DNA of 64,000 nucleotides from Novosphingobium sp. (lineage in GTDB: Bacteria; Pseudomonadota; Alphaproteobacteria; Sphingomonadales; Sphingomonadaceae). The notes beneath the pieces are model-generated. The model searched no databases. It had not been told where the DNA came from and saw nothing but the letters and a program-made list of their open reading frames with translations. The stretch spans positions 5,001 through 69,000 of the forward strand of contig NZ_JBCNLP010000006.1 of the NCBI RefSeq assembly GCF_039595395.1, read 5' to 3'. Position numbers and translations under genes: made by a program. Within the stretch, counting starts at the first letter, position 1. The number at the start of each line of letters is the position of its first letter. Positions 33,577-43,274 of this stretch are shown piece after piece.

Positions 33577-35307
33577 TTGCCAACGGCCCTCCTCTCCAAG
33601 GCCCGAACAGGCCGTCATACCATCTGGCTGGGCGTGCCTGTCCTTGCAGGTCTGGCTTATGCGCCGGGGGTTGGGGCTCAGGCGGCGCCTCAGGTGGCGC
33701 CAAGTCAGGTGACCCCCCGCGATATTGCCCCGCCGCCCCGCACCGACACACCGCCTCCCCTGACCCTGCCCGATGGAGGGCCGACCGGCGCCCCTGTCAC
33801 GGACCGGGGTGCCGATCTTCCGGTCGATCCGGGGCGTCCCGATCTGGAGGGCGCCTTTCCGGAGATGGCCAGGGCCAATGCCGCTTTCGCCCGCCAGATT
33901 GCGCGCCGACCGATGACCGTGGGCGGGCTGTTCGATGCGGCGCTGCGGTTGGAACAGGCCTATGCGCGCCATGGCTATGTTCTGGCGCGCGTCACGATCC
34001 CGCCGCAGCAGCTTGCGCCGGGGCGGCCCCTGCGCGTCGTGATCACCGACGGTTTTATCGAGGCGGTGGATGTCTCGGCCTTGTCGCCCGCCCGGCGCGG
34101 CATGGTGATGGCCCGCCTGCGTTTTCTGGTGGGGCGCCGCCACATCACGCAGGCGGCGATCGAGCGGGCCCTGCTGCTCGCCAGCGATCTGCCCGGCGCC
34201 CATCTGCGCAGCGCCCTGACACGCGGCGACCAGAGCGGCGGCGCAAGGCTGATCGTCGAGGGTCATTTTGACCGCTTCAACGGCGCCCTCGGCATCGACA
34301 ACACGCTGCCCGCTTCGCTGGGGACATGGGCGGTGAATGCCAGCCTTGCCGCCAATGGCCTGCTGGGGCTTGGGGATCAAATCTACGGCTTTGCCGGGGC
34401 GCAACCCGCGCTGGGGCGTTACGGCTTCCCCAACAGCCCCTTCGGCGTGCTGGGCGGCGGGCTGACCGTGCCGCTCGGCCATGGCGGGGTGACGCTCAAT
34501 GGCGAGGCGGTGGTGTCGCGCACCCAGCCCGCGCCGCAGCCCGGCGTGCCGGTGACGGTGGGCAATTTCACGCGGCTGCAACTGCGGCTGGCGGTGCCGG
34601 TGGTGCGCACGCGCCGCGAAACCCTGCGCCTGACCGGCACCTTCGCCGCCATCCGCCAGACTTTGCGCGCGCCCGATTTCGATCTGGCCCTGAACCGCGA
34701 CAGCTATCGCGCGCTGCGCATCGGCGCGGAATGGCATCATCAGTTGCCGGGCGTCCAGACCGGGCTGGATCTTCTCCTTTCACACGGGCTGGGCGGGCGT
34801 GACGGCACGCTGGCCCTGCCGCTCTCCCGGCAGGGCGCCGACAGTCATTTCACCACTCTGGCCGCCACGGCGCGGGTCGGCGTGGGGCTGCCTCAGGATC
34901 TGCATCTCAACCTTGTTGCGCGTGGGCAGGCGGCTTTCGGCCAGCCCCAGATGCTTTCCGAACAGTTCACCCTCGATGGGCCGGAGGCGGCCTCCACCCT
35001 GCCCTCGGGCAGCGCCAGCGTGGATCAGGGCCTGACCCTGCGCGCCGAAGCTGGCCACACGCTGCCGCCGATCCTGCGCGGCGCGGTGATCGAGCATTAC
35101 CTCTTTGCCGCGCAGGGCTGGGGCTGGCTCAACGCGGCCAGCGCGGTCGAGCCGCGTTTCACCACGCTTCACGCTTTCGGCATGGGCGCGCGCTTCGCCC
35201 TGACCGGCAAGCCGGGCGCCAGCCTGAATGTCGAGCTGGGCATCACCGGCGGCCACGCCCGCCCCGATGGCGCGCGGGTGAATGTCTCGACAGCGGTGAG
35301 GTTCTGA
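33577..35307 (+). CDS. TpsB transporter of two-partner secretion (ShlB/FhaC family)
   Basis: A 576-residue outer-membrane Omp85-type translocator. A signal peptide (to about residue 35) and a Pro-rich linker precede POTRA domains (about 100-235; RPMTVGGLFDAAL, RLEQAYARHGYVLARVTI, PGRPLRVVITDGFIEAV). The barrel follows, with DNTLPASLGTWAVNASLA and a terminal RF. It exports the adjacent TpsA, whose ATG lies two bases after this stop codon. The start is TTG at 33577, preceded by AGAGAGA. It is slightly longer at the N-terminus than typical FhaC. Confidence 0.9.
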   Translation: MPTALLSKARTGRHTIWLGVPVLAGLAYAPGVGAQAAPQVAPSQVTPRDIAPPPRTDTPPPLTLPDGGPTGAPVTDRGADLPVDPGRPDLEGAFPEMARANAAFARQIARRPMTVGGLFDAALRLEQAYARHGYVLARVTIPPQQLAPGRPLRVVITDGFIEAVDVSALSPARRGMVMARLRFLVGRRHITQAAIERALLLASDLPGAHLRSALTRGDQSGGARLIVEGHFDRFNGALGIDNTLPASLGTWAVNASLAANGLLGLGDQIYGFAGAQPALGRYGFPNSPFGVLGGGLTVPLGHGGVTLNGEAVVSRTQPAPQPGVPVTVGNFTRLQLRLAVPVVRTRRETLRLTGTFAAIRQTLRAPDFDLALNRDSYRALRIGAEWHHQLPGVQTGLDLLLSHGLGGRDGTLALPLSRQGADSHFTTLAATARVGVGLPQDLHLNLVARGQAAFGQPQMLSEQFTLDGPEAASTLPSGSASVDQGLTLRAEAGHTLPPILRGAVIEHYLFAAQGWGWLNAASAVEPRFTTLHAFGMGARFALTGKPGASLNVELGITGGHARPDGARVNVSTAVRF

Positions 35308-35309
35308 GC

Positions 35310-38300
35310 ATGGTCCGTTCTCCCGCCTCTATCGCCCTGATCGCCGTGCTGCTGTCAGGCAGTTCGCTCGCCCATGCGCAGAGCCTGCCGCAAGGTGGCA
35401 GCGTGGCGCTGGGCAATGCGGCGATCCATGGCGGGGGCAATGCCATCACCGTGGATCAGACCAGCCAGCGCGCCGTGGTCAATTGGGACAGCTTTTCGGT
35501 GGGGCAGGGGGCAGCGGTCACCTTCAACCAGCCGAATGCGGGCGCGGCGATCCTCAACCGGGTGACCGGGGCGACGGCCTCCACCATCGCGGGGGCGGTC
35601 AGCGGCAACGGGCAGATGTTTCTGGTCAACCCCAACGGCATTGCCATCACCGCATCGGGCACGGTGACGATGGGCGGCGGCTTTGTCGCCTCCACGCTGG
35701 ACATCAGCGACCGGGATTTCGCCCAGGGCACGCTGGGTTTCAACGGCAGCGGCACCGGCACCGTCAGCAACAGCGGGGCCATCAGCGTGGGCAGCGGTGG
35801 CTTTGCGGCGCTGCTCGGCGGCAGGGTGGCCAGCAGCGGCATCATCGCCGCGCCGCTGGGCCGCATCGGGCTGGGATCGGGGAGGCAGGCCACGCTGGAC
35901 CTGACCGGAGACGGCTTCCTGCAGGTCGCCTTGCCCGCGCCGGCCTCGGGCGACGATCCTTTGGTGGCGATGGCAGGCCGGCTGTCCGGCGCCCGCATCG
36001 AGCTGCGCGCCGCGACGGTGTCCGACGCCATCCGCAACGCCGTCAATGTGCCCGGAGAGCTGGCCGCACAGGGCGCGCATGCCGAGGGCGGGGTGGTCGT
36101 TCTCGATGGTGGCGCTGGCGGCGCGGTCCGGCTGGCGGGCGGGGTGGAGGCCTCGGGCGCGACGCAAGGCGGGGCGATCACGCTGACCGGCAAGGATATC
36201 AGCCTCGAGAGCGGCGCAAAGCTGACCGCCACCGGAGGCAGCGCCGGGGGCACGGTTCTGGTCGGCGGCGGCCTGCATGGCGAGGGCACTCTGACCCAGG
36301 CCACCAGCGTCACCATGGTGGCGGGCAGCAGCATCGATGTCAGCGCCACAGGCGATGGCCATGGCGGCACCGCCGTCCTGTGGTCGAATGTCGTCGATGC
36401 GGCATCGCAGACCCGCTTTTCGGGCACGATCCGGGCGCGGGGCGCGGGCTCCGGGGCGGGGGGCATGGTCGAAACCTCGGGCCATCGGGTCGACAGCGCG
36501 GGCGGGCTGGTCGATGCCGGGGCGCCGCTGGGCGCGGGCGGCACATGGCTGATCGATCCGGCGGACAGCATCATCGATCAGGCCACCGCCAACAGCTATG
36601 CCGCCTCGCTCAACGGCGGCACCGATGTGCTCAATTCGGTGACGGGCGGGATCACCTGGCAAAGCGGGGTCAGCCTGATCAAGGTCTCGGGGGGCAATGC
36701 CACGCTGACCCTGCAGGCGGGCAATGCTGCGGGCAATTCGCCCATCACCCTGACCGGTGCCACGATCACCTCCACCAGCAATGCGCTCAATCTGGTGCTG
36801 TGGACGCGCTACAACACCACGGGGCGCGAAGGGACGATCTCCATAACCGGATCGACCATCACCACCAATGGCGGCCATGTCTGGATGGGGGGCGGGGGGC
36901 AGGCCTCGCAATTATGGAACGGGCTGACGGTGGGCGCCAATCCGGCCACCGCCTATACGGGCGACAAGCAGGCGATCTATCTCGGCACCACCAGCATCAG
37001 CACCGGCGCGGGCAACATCAGCCTGCGCGGGCAGAGCAATGCCAGCACCGTCACCACCGGCACGAAGAACATCGGCATCTGGCTCGACACCGGCACTGCG
37101 CTGACCACCACCAGTGGCTCCATCACGGTGGCGGGCGATGTGCTGAACAAATTCTCCAGCGGCACGGGGGTGATGCTGGGCGGACGGGCGGGCAGCGCTG
37201 CGGGCAATGTGCTGATCACCAGCGGCAGCGGTGCGATCACCCTTACCGGCACCGGCATGGACAGCGCGGGCGGCGGCACGGGGCAACGCGACGCGCTGAC
37301 GCTCACCGCTCATGCGCCGGGCGACCAGACCATCGTGCGCAGCACCAGCGGCGCCATCACCCTGAACGGCGCGGCGACCTTCTCGAACAACAACTATGCC
37401 AATGGTGACACGGCGGGGATCAGGCTGGAAAGCGATACCGCCACCGGGCAGGTGGGGGTTGTATCGCAACGCGGCACCATCACCCTCAACGGCAGCAACT
37501 CGCTGGACGCGGCGGGCGCCAATGCCAATGGGCTGATCCTGTCTGCCGCCAACGCCGCAGGCAGCATCCGCATCGGTGACGACGGCACGCAAAGCGCGGT
37601 CGGCGCGGTGACGGTCAACGCCAATTCGATCAGCCAGTCGAACAGCAATGCCATAGCAGGCTCGATCAGTGTCCAGACTCAGGGGGCGCTGACAATTCAG
37701 CCTTCGGGCACCAGCTTCACCTATCTGCGTGCCGGATCGGGCGCCTTGAGTTTCGGCAGCGATTGGGCTTTTGGCAACACGCTTTCCAGCCTGACGCTGG
37801 GCAAGGCGGGCAACACCGCCGCGCTGACCCTGAGCAATGCCCTGTCCGTGGCCGGGCCGGTCGCCATCATGGGGGGCAGCATCGCGCTGAATGCGCCGCT
37901 GACCGCAAGCGGCGCCAACGCGCTGACGGCACTGGGGCCGACCGGCCTGTCGAGCAGCGCCGCCGGAACGATCTCCGGCGGAGGATCGCTGACGCTGGAC
38001 ACCGAAGGCGCCACCGCGACCGGCACCTTGCTGGGCGCGATTGCGAGCGCGTCGAGCCTGACCAAGATGGGCGCGGGCGCCGTCACCCTCTCGGGCAGCA
38101 ACAGCTATGCGGGCACGACGACCATCGCGGCGGGCACGCTGCTGGCCGGATCGGCCAGCGCGCTTGGCGGCCCTGCGGATGTCAGCATAGCGGGCGGCGG
38201 TGTGCTCGATCTGCAAGGCGTCTCGACCACCATCGGATCGCTGTCCGGGGCAGGCGTGGTGACCAATGGCGCCGCGAGCGGGGCGATCCTCACCACGGGG

Positions 38301-41144
38301 GGGCTGAACACATCCACCAGCTTCACCGGCACGCTGCAGGATGGCGCGGGCACGCTGGGCCTGACCAAGGTGGGGAGCGGAACCCTCAGCCTGTCGGGCG
38401 TCAACAGCTACAGCGGGCCGACGGCGGTCAATGGCGGCATTCTGCAGATTGCGGGCAGCAGCACGCTGGGATCGGGCGCCTATGCCGGTGCGATCACGCT
38501 GGGCAGCGGCGCAACCTTGCAAATGTCCTCCACGGCGGACCAGACCTTGTCCGGTGGCCTGTCCGGGGCTGGTTCGCTGGTGAAGGATACGGGCAGTTCG
38601 ACGCTCACCCTGGCGGGCGCGAACAGCTTCACGGGGGCGGTGACGCTGGGCAGCGGCACCATCGATCTGACCGGGGCATGGAATGCGGGCGGGGCATCGC
38701 TTCAGCTTAATGTCGCCGGCGGCGCCAGTCTTGTGGCGAGTGGCGCCGTGACGGCGGGTAGCCTGCTGCTGAACGACACGGGCAGCTACAGCCTGACCGG
38801 GGCGAACCATATCGCCGGCCTGTCGGCTTCGGCGCCGGTGGGGCAGGTCACGGTGAACACTCTCGATGCGCTGACATTGGGCTCGCTGGCCTCCACCGGC
38901 GCGGTGCGGGTCACGGCGGCGGGGAGCGATCTGACCCTGGCCTCGGGCGCGGTGGTGTCCTCCGCGGCGGGCGGTGATGCGGTGAGCCTGCTGGCCGGGC
39001 AGCGCTTCGTCAATCAGGCGGGAGCGGGCGGGGTGATCACGCCCAATGGCCGCTGGCTGATCTATGCGGCGAGCCCGGCGACCTCTTCCTTCGGTGGATT
39101 GGACAGCGGCAACACCGCGCTGTGGGGCGTGTCGGGCATGGGATCGGTCTCGGCCTCGGGCAATCGCTACCTCTTCGCGCAGGCGCCGGTTCTGACGGTG
39201 GCTGCGCTCGATCGCGCCAAGACCTATGGCGATACGGTGAGTTTCGGCACCACGCTCGGCACGGATTATACAGTGAGCGGGCTGAGCAACGGTGTGTCGG
39301 GCGCCTTTCTGCCGGATACGCTGGCGGGTGCGCTGTCGGGGTCTCCGGTGCTGACGTCCGGCGGGGCGGTGGCGAGCGCGGGGGTGGGCAGCGGGTCCTA
39401 TGCCATCGCTATGGGGCAGGGGACGCTGGTCGGGCTCAATGGCTATCAACTGGCGCTGGCCGATGGCGTTTTGACGGTGAACAGGGCGCCGCTGACGGTG
39501 ACGGCCAGTGATGCGGTCAAGACCTATGATGGTCTGGCGTATGTTGGTGGCAATGGGGTGAGTTATGCCGGTTTCGTGAATGGCGAGACGGCTTCGGTGT
39601 TGAGTGGCTCGCTGGCCTATGGTGGCTTGGCGCAGGGGGCGGTGAATGCCGGGGCCTATGGGCTGACGGCGTCCGGTTTGAGCAGCGGGAATTACGCGAT
39701 CACTTATGCGCCGGGTACGCTGATGGTGAGCAAAGCCGCTCTGACCGTGACGGCCAATGATGCGGCCAAGACCTATGATGGCCTAGCTTACGTCGGTGGC
39801 AATGGGGTGAGTTATGCCGGTTTCGTCAATGGCGAGACGGTTTCGGTTTTGGGTGGTTCGCTGGCCTATGGTGGCTTGGCGCAGGGGGCAGTGAATGCCG
39901 GGACCTATGGGCTGACGGCGTCCGGCTTGAGCAGCGGGAATTACACGATCACTTATGCGCCAGGTACGCTGACGGTGAGCAAAGCTGCTCTGATGGTGAG
40001 GGCCAATGATGCGGCCAAGACCTATGATGGCCTGGCTTATGTTGGCGGCAATGGGGTGAGCTATGCCGGTTTCGTCAATGGCGAGACGGCATCAGTGTTG
40101 GGCGGTTCGTTGGCCTATGGTGGTTCGGCGCAGGGGGCTGTGAATGCCGAGGCCTATGGGCTGACGGCGTCCGGCTTGAGCAGCGGGAATTACGCGATCA
40201 CTTATGCGCCGGGCATGCTGACGGTGAGCAAAGCCGCTTTGATGGTGACGGCCAATGATGCGGCCAAGACCTATGATGGCCTGCCTTACGTCGGTGGCAA
40301 TGGGGTGAATTATGCTGGCTTCGTGAATGGCGAGACGGCCTCGGTGTTGGGCGGCTCGTTGGCCTATGGTGGTTCGGCGCAGGGGGCCGTGAATGTCGGG
40401 GCCTATGGGCTGACGGCGTCCGGCTTGAGCAGCGGGAATTACACGATCACCTATGCGCCGGGCATGCTGACGGTAAACAAAGCCGCTCTGACGGTGACGG
40501 CCAATGATGCGGCCAAGACCTATGATGGCTTGGCGTATGCTGGCGGCAATGGGGTGAACTATGCCGGTTTCGTGAATGGCGAGACGGCTTCGGTGCTGGG
40601 TGGTTCGCTGACCTATGGTGGCTCGGCGCAGGAGGCGGTGAATGCGGGAACCTATGGTCTGACCGTGTCCGGCCTCCAGAGCGGCAATTATGCGATCGCC
40701 TATGGCTCCGCCACTTTGAGCGTGGGCCTGCGTTCGCTTCTGGTGACTGCCGATCCCGCATTCCGCCCGGTCGGAACGCTCAATCCCGCCCTGACCTATA
40801 CCCTCGCCGGCGATGGTCTCGCGCCGGGCGACAGGCTGAGCGGGGTGCTGGCGACCAGTGCGACGATCAGCGCTCCTGCCGGGCTTTATCCGATCGGGCT
40901 TGGCACCTTGTCTGCCGGGGGGAACTATCGGCTGAACTTTATGCCCAGCGTTCTCGTGGTGGGGACGCCGGTGATCGCCCCTGGCGTGGTGCCAAGCCTG
41001 GTGCTGCCCAGCTTTATGCCTCCCGCGCCAGAGGGCAGTCTGGAGTTCCGCAATGACGCAGCCTGTTCTGCCACCGCGCCCGGCGATGCGCATAAAAAGG
41101 ACGGCCAAACCCTTGTTGTAACCGCAGGATCTTGCCTGCCCTGA
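35310..41144 (+). CDS. TpsA filamentous-haemagglutinin-like exoprotein with MBG repeats
   Basis: A 1944-residue secreted adhesin-like beta-helix protein. In order: signal peptide (1-23); TPS domain (about 25-150) with the conserved NPNGI motif; a long Gly/Ser/Thr/Ala-rich beta-helix; autotransporter-associated beta-strand repeats (about 900-1130, for example GAGAVTLSGSNSYAGTT); one divergent MBG domain; five nearly identical 83-residue MBG repeats (about 1395-1809) starting LTVTANDAAKTYDGL; a last degenerate copy; and a C-terminus with Cys1919 and Cys1942. The cysteine pair resembles the C-terminal disulfide that tethers Haemophilus HMW1 to its TpsB. Export is by the TpsB encoded just upstream. 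The role is probably attachment or biofilm. Confidence 0.9.
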   Translation: MVRSPASIALIAVLLSGSSLAHAQSLPQGGSVALGNAAIHGGGNAITVDQTSQRAVVNWDSFSVGQGAAVTFNQPNAGAAILNRVTGATASTIAGAVSGNGQMFLVNPNGIAITASGTVTMGGGFVASTLDISDRDFAQGTLGFNGSGTGTVSNSGAISVGSGGFAALLGGRVASSGIIAAPLGRIGLGSGRQATLDLTGDGFLQVALPAPASGDDPLVAMAGRLSGARIELRAATVSDAIRNAVNVPGELAAQGAHAEGGVVVLDGGAGGAVRLAGGVEASGATQGGAITLTGKDISLESGAKLTATGGSAGGTVLVGGGLHGEGTLTQATSVTMVAGSSIDVSATGDGHGGTAVLWSNVVDAASQTRFSGTIRARGAGSGAGGMVETSGHRVDSAGGLVDAGAPLGAGGTWLIDPADSIIDQATANSYAASLNGGTDVLNSVTGGITWQSGVSLIKVSGGNATLTLQAGNAAGNSPITLTGATITSTSNALNLVLWTRYNTTGREGTISITGSTITTNGGHVWMGGGGQASQLWNGLTVGANPATAYTGDKQAIYLGTTSISTGAGNISLRGQSNASTVTTGTKNIGIWLDTGTALTTTSGSITVAGDVLNKFSSGTGVMLGGRAGSAAGNVLITSGSGAITLTGTGMDSAGGGTGQRDALTLTAHAPGDQTIVRSTSGAITLNGAATFSNNNYANGDTAGIRLESDTATGQVGVVSQRGTITLNGSNSLDAAGANANGLILSAANAAGSIRIGDDGTQSAVGAVTVNANSISQSNSNAIAGSISVQTQGALTIQPSGTSFTYLRAGSGALSFGSDWAFGNTLSSLTLGKAGNTAALTLSNALSVAGPVAIMGGSIALNAPLTASGANALTALGPTGLSSSAAGTISGGGSLTLDTEGATATGTLLGAIASASSLTKMGAGAVTLSGSNSYAGTTTIAAGTLLAGSASALGGPADVSIAGGGVLDLQGVSTTIGSLSGAGVVTNGAASGAILTTGGLNTSTSFTGTLQDGAGTLGLTKVGSGTLSLSGVNSYSGPTAVNGGILQIAGSSTLGSGAYAGAITLGSGATLQMSSTADQTLSGGLSGAGSLVKDTGSSTLTLAGANSFTGAVTLGSGTIDLTGAWNAGGASLQLNVAGGASLVASGAVTAGSLLLNDTGSYSLTGANHIAGLSASAPVGQVTVNTLDALTLGSLASTGAVRVTAAGSDLTLASGAVVSSAAGGDAVSLLAGQRFVNQAGAGGVITPNGRWLIYAASPATSSFGGLDSGNTALWGVSGMGSVSASGNRYLFAQAPVLTVAALDRAKTYGDTVSFGTTLGTDYTVSGLSNGVSGAFLPDTLAGALSGSPVLTSGGAVASAGVGSGSYAIAMGQGTLVGLNGYQLALADGVLTVNRAPLTVTASDAVKTYDGLAYVGGNGVSYAGFVNGETASVLSGSLAYGGLAQGAVNAGAYGLTASGLSSGNYAITYAPGTLMVSKAALTVTANDAAKTYDGLAYVGGNGVSYAGFVNGETVSVLGGSLAYGGLAQGAVNAGTYGLTASGLSSGNYTITYAPGTLTVSKAALMVRANDAAKTYDGLAYVGGNGVSYAGFVNGETASVLGGSLAYGGSAQGAVNAEAYGLTASGLSSGNYAITYAPGMLTVSKAALMVTANDAAKTYDGLPYVGGNGVNYAGFVNGETASVLGGSLAYGGSAQGAVNVGAYGLTASGLSSGNYTITYAPGMLTVNKAALTVTANDAAKTYDGLAYAGGNGVNYAGFVNGETASVLGGSLTYGGSAQEAVNAGTYGLTVSGLQSGNYAIAYGSATLSVGLRSLLVTADPAFRPVGTLNPALTYTLAGDGLAPGDRLSGVLATSATISAPAGLYPIGLGTLSAGGNYRLNFMPSVLVVGTPVIAPGVVPSLVLPSFMPPAPEGSLEFRNDAACSATAPGDAHKKDGQTLVVTAGSCLP
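39492..40736 (+). repeat. Five tandem 249-bp repeats inside tpsA
   Basis: GACCTATGAT recurs at 39521, 39770, 40019, 40268 and 40517, an exact 249-bp (83-codon) period over five units. Units differ by only a few substitutions, indicating recent duplication or gene conversion. Each unit encodes one MBG beta-sandwich. Copy number is likely to vary between strains. Confidence 0.9.
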
Positions 41145-41181
41145 CATCGGGGGCCAGCCCTGTCGTCCAGATTAAAACGTG

Positions 41182-41194
41182 GACTAATATAGTC
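41182..41194. promoter_or_regulatory. Second candidate Rrf2 operator
   Basis: GACTA-ata-TAGTC, a 13-bp palindrome, lies just upstream of the -35 box of the Rrf2 gene promoter and may be a regulator site. Confidence 0.4.
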
Positions 41195-41206
41195 TGCGTT
41201 AATCTC

Positions 41207-41240
41207 TTGACCAAATAACGCCGACTCGGTATATCCGAGT
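41207..41240 (+). promoter_or_regulatory. Promoter and operator of the Rrf2 gene
   Basis: TTGACC (41207-41212) and TATATC (41230-41235) are 17 bases apart and match -35 and -10 boxes well. The 17-bp palindrome ACTCGG-tatat-CCGAGT (41224-41240) covers the -10 box and ends two bases before the ATG at 41243, so a bound repressor would block transcription. Self-repression by the Rrf2 protein is the natural reading. Confidence 0.65.
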
Positions 41241-41242
41241 TC

Positions 41243-41782
41243 ATGGCCCATCTGACCACCTCCGTCGAATATGCGCTTCACAGCCTGCTCTGGCTGGTTG
41301 ACAGCGATCAGTCGCTCAGCACGCGGGAAATCGCCGAGTTGCAGGGCATCTCGCCCAGCTTCCTCGCCAAGATTTTCCCCCGGCTGGAAAAGGCGGGGCT
41401 GGTCTCGGCCAGCGAGGGCGTGCGCGGCGGCTATCGCCTGGCGCGCGCGGCGGAACAGATCTCCTTCCTCGACGTGGTCGATGCGGTCGAAGGCGACAAG
41501 CCGCTGTTCGATTGCCAGGAGGTGCGCGGGCGCTGCGCCCTGTTTGGCGGCAACCCTCCGCCCTGGGCGACCAGCGGCACCTGCGCGGTTCACGCCGTCA
41601 TGATCCAGGCCGAAAAGGCCATGCGCGACGTGCTGGCAGCCCAGACCCTGAGCGAGGTGTCGCAGCGCTTCAACCGCAAGGCGCCCGGCAGCTTCGCCGC
41701 CGATTTGCAAGGTTGGTTTGGCGACCGCCATGACCAGCGCACCGCGCGCACCGGCCGCCCGCGCCGCGAAGGCCCCAGCTAA
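41243..41782 (+). CDS. Rrf2-family repressor with cysteine cluster
   Basis: A 179-residue Rrf2 regulator: MAHLTTSVEYALHSLLWL, a winged HTH (STREIAELQGISPSFLAKIFPRLEKAGLV), the wing GVRGGYRLAR, and three Cys in DCQEVRGRCALFGG and GTCAVH. Such cysteines in IscR/NsrR/RsrR bind an Fe-S cluster or sense thiol stress. The C-terminal 30 residues are a basic tail not usual in the family. The palindrome over its -10 box suggests autorepression. It precedes an NDH-2-like flavoprotein by 175 bp, a pairing typical of redox-sensing Rrf2 genes. Confidence 0.88.
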   Translation: MAHLTTSVEYALHSLLWLVDSDQSLSTREIAELQGISPSFLAKIFPRLEKAGLVSASEGVRGGYRLARAAEQISFLDVVDAVEGDKPLFDCQEVRGRCALFGGNPPPWATSGTCAVHAVMIQAEKAMRDVLAAQTLSEVSQRFNRKAPGSFAADLQGWFGDRHDQRTARTGRPRREGPS

Positions 41783-41957
41783 CCCCTCTGAATCGCGGCG
41801 CCGCCCCGGCGTAGCGCCGCGCATTCCCCCGCAGATTTCCGTTTCTTTCCCGTCGCCCACCGGGCGCGATCGGGGAAGCCGCCTCGCGCCTGATGCGCGC
41901 GGCTGCCGCGTCTGGCGGCGCGATGACCCGTGCCCGGCAAACTTCAAGGAAAGACTT

Positions 41958-43166
41958 ATGACCAAGCAGACCATCCTCGTCGCCGGTTCCGGCTTTGCCG
42001 GTGTCTGGGCGGTGCTCGCGGCAGCGCGGGCCATCGCTCTGGCAGGGCGCGAAGACCATATCGATCTTGTCATGGTGGCACCGCAGCCCCGGCTGGCGAT
42101 CCGCCCGCGCTTTTACGAGGCGGTTCTCGACAACATGGACCCCGATGTTTCCGAACTGCTGAAGGTCGTCGGCGCGCGTTTCGTCGACGGCATCGTCGAA
42201 ACCATCGGTGCGGACACGCGCCAAGCAGCGATCCTGCGCGGCGACGGCTCGCGTGAGACCATCGGCTGGGACCGTTTCGTGCTTGCCACCGGCAGCCGCG
42301 TGGCCATGCCGCCGATTCCGGGTCTGGTCGAACACGCCTTCACCGTTGACCAGCTCGATCAGGCGCAGCACCTCGACGCGCATATCAAGGCACTGCCCGC
42401 CCGGCCGCAAAGCGCTGCGCGCCATACCGTGGTGGTCGCCGGTGGCGGTTTTACCGGACTGGAGGCGGCGACCGAACTGCATGAGCGCCTGCGCGTGATG
42501 TTCGCGCCGCAGCAACCGCGCGTGGTCATCGTCGACCCCGCGCCGGAGATCGGCGCCGAATTTGGCGCCGAGGCGGGCCGCACGGTGCGCGAGGCTCTGG
42601 CCGAGATCGGCATCGAACAGCGGGCGGGGGTGCGGCTCAGCGCGGTTGATGCGGGCGGCGCGCAACTGTCCGATGGCAGCCGGATCGATGCGGCCACGGT
42701 CGTCTGGGCCGCCGGGGTGCGTGCTCATCCGCTGGCCGCGCAGGTGCCGGGCGAGCATGACGCCACCGGGCGCGTGGTTGGCGATGCTTTCCTGCGGGCG
42801 CCGGGGGCTCCGGGGATTTTCGTCACCGGCGATACCGTCAAGGCGGCGACCGACGATGCGGGCAATTTCAACCTGATGACCTGCCAGCATGCGCTCAGCC
42901 TTGGCCGGGTGGCAGGCTATAACGCCGCGGCGGACCTGGTGGGGCTGCCCCTGCACCCCTACAGCCAGCCCAAATATGTCACCTGCCTCGATCTGGGCGC
43001 ATGGGGCGCCATGTACACCGAGGGCTGGGACCGTCAGGTCAAGCTGACGCGGGCCGAGGGCAAGAAGGTCAAGCAGGAGATTAATGGCGTGTGGATCTAT
43101 CCGCCTGCCGCCGATCGTGAGGCCGTCTTTGCCGTCGCCAACCCGGATTTCGTGATCGTGCCGTGA
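41958..43166 (+). CDS. NAD(P)/FAD oxidoreductase, type-II NADH dehydrogenase-like
   Basis: A 402-residue flavoprotein with two Rossmann folds: ILVAGSGFAGVWAVLAA (FAD) at the N-terminus and HTVVVAGGGFTGLEAATEL (NAD(P)H) in the middle, then GIFVTGDTVKA (FAD ribityl) near the C-terminus. It resembles NDH-2 and ferredoxin/quinone reductases. The FAD motif GSGFAGVWA lacks the second GxG of classical NDH-2. An AAGGAAAG site precedes the ATG at 41958. It is probably controlled by the Rrf2 repressor upstream and moves electrons from NAD(P)H to quinones or a soluble acceptor. Confidence 0.85.
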   Translation: MTKQTILVAGSGFAGVWAVLAAARAIALAGREDHIDLVMVAPQPRLAIRPRFYEAVLDNMDPDVSELLKVVGARFVDGIVETIGADTRQAAILRGDGSRETIGWDRFVLATGSRVAMPPIPGLVEHAFTVDQLDQAQHLDAHIKALPARPQSAARHTVVVAGGGFTGLEAATELHERLRVMFAPQQPRVVIVDPAPEIGAEFGAEAGRTVREALAEIGIEQRAGVRLSAVDAGGAQLSDGSRIDAATVVWAAGVRAHPLAAQVPGEHDATGRVVGDAFLRAPGAPGIFVTGDTVKAATDDAGNFNLMTCQHALSLGRVAGYNAAADLVGLPLHPYSQPKYVTCLDLGAWGAMYTEGWDRQVKLTRAEGKKVKQEINGVWIYPPAADREAVFAVANPDFVIVP

Positions 43167-43195
43167 TGGCGCGGCCCTGACAGGGGCGGGCGCGG

Positions 43196-43223
43196 CCCGG
43201 CGCATCAGCGATGATGCGCCGGG
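43196..43223 (+). terminator. Terminator after flavoprotein gene
   Basis: CCCGGCGCATCA-gcga-TGATGCGCCGGG, a perfect 12-bp stem with a 4-base loop, starts 29 bases after the stop and is followed by CTTTCG. It is a strong hairpin with a poor T-run. Confidence 0.6.
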
Positions 43224-43274
43224 CTTTCGCTTGTCCGCGAGGCTGAATTTTCTTCGGACGGGGATATAAAAAAT

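Noticed and set aside
36912..39449. An 845-codon minus-strand open frame inside tpsA
   Set aside because: It is the antisense of the repetitive beta-helix coding sequence, low in complexity, with no ribosome site or family match.
39492..40736. Could the regular repeats be a CRISPR array?
   Set aside because: The repeat unit is 249 bp, in frame and protein-coding (83-residue MBG domains), with no short repeat/unique spacer pattern.
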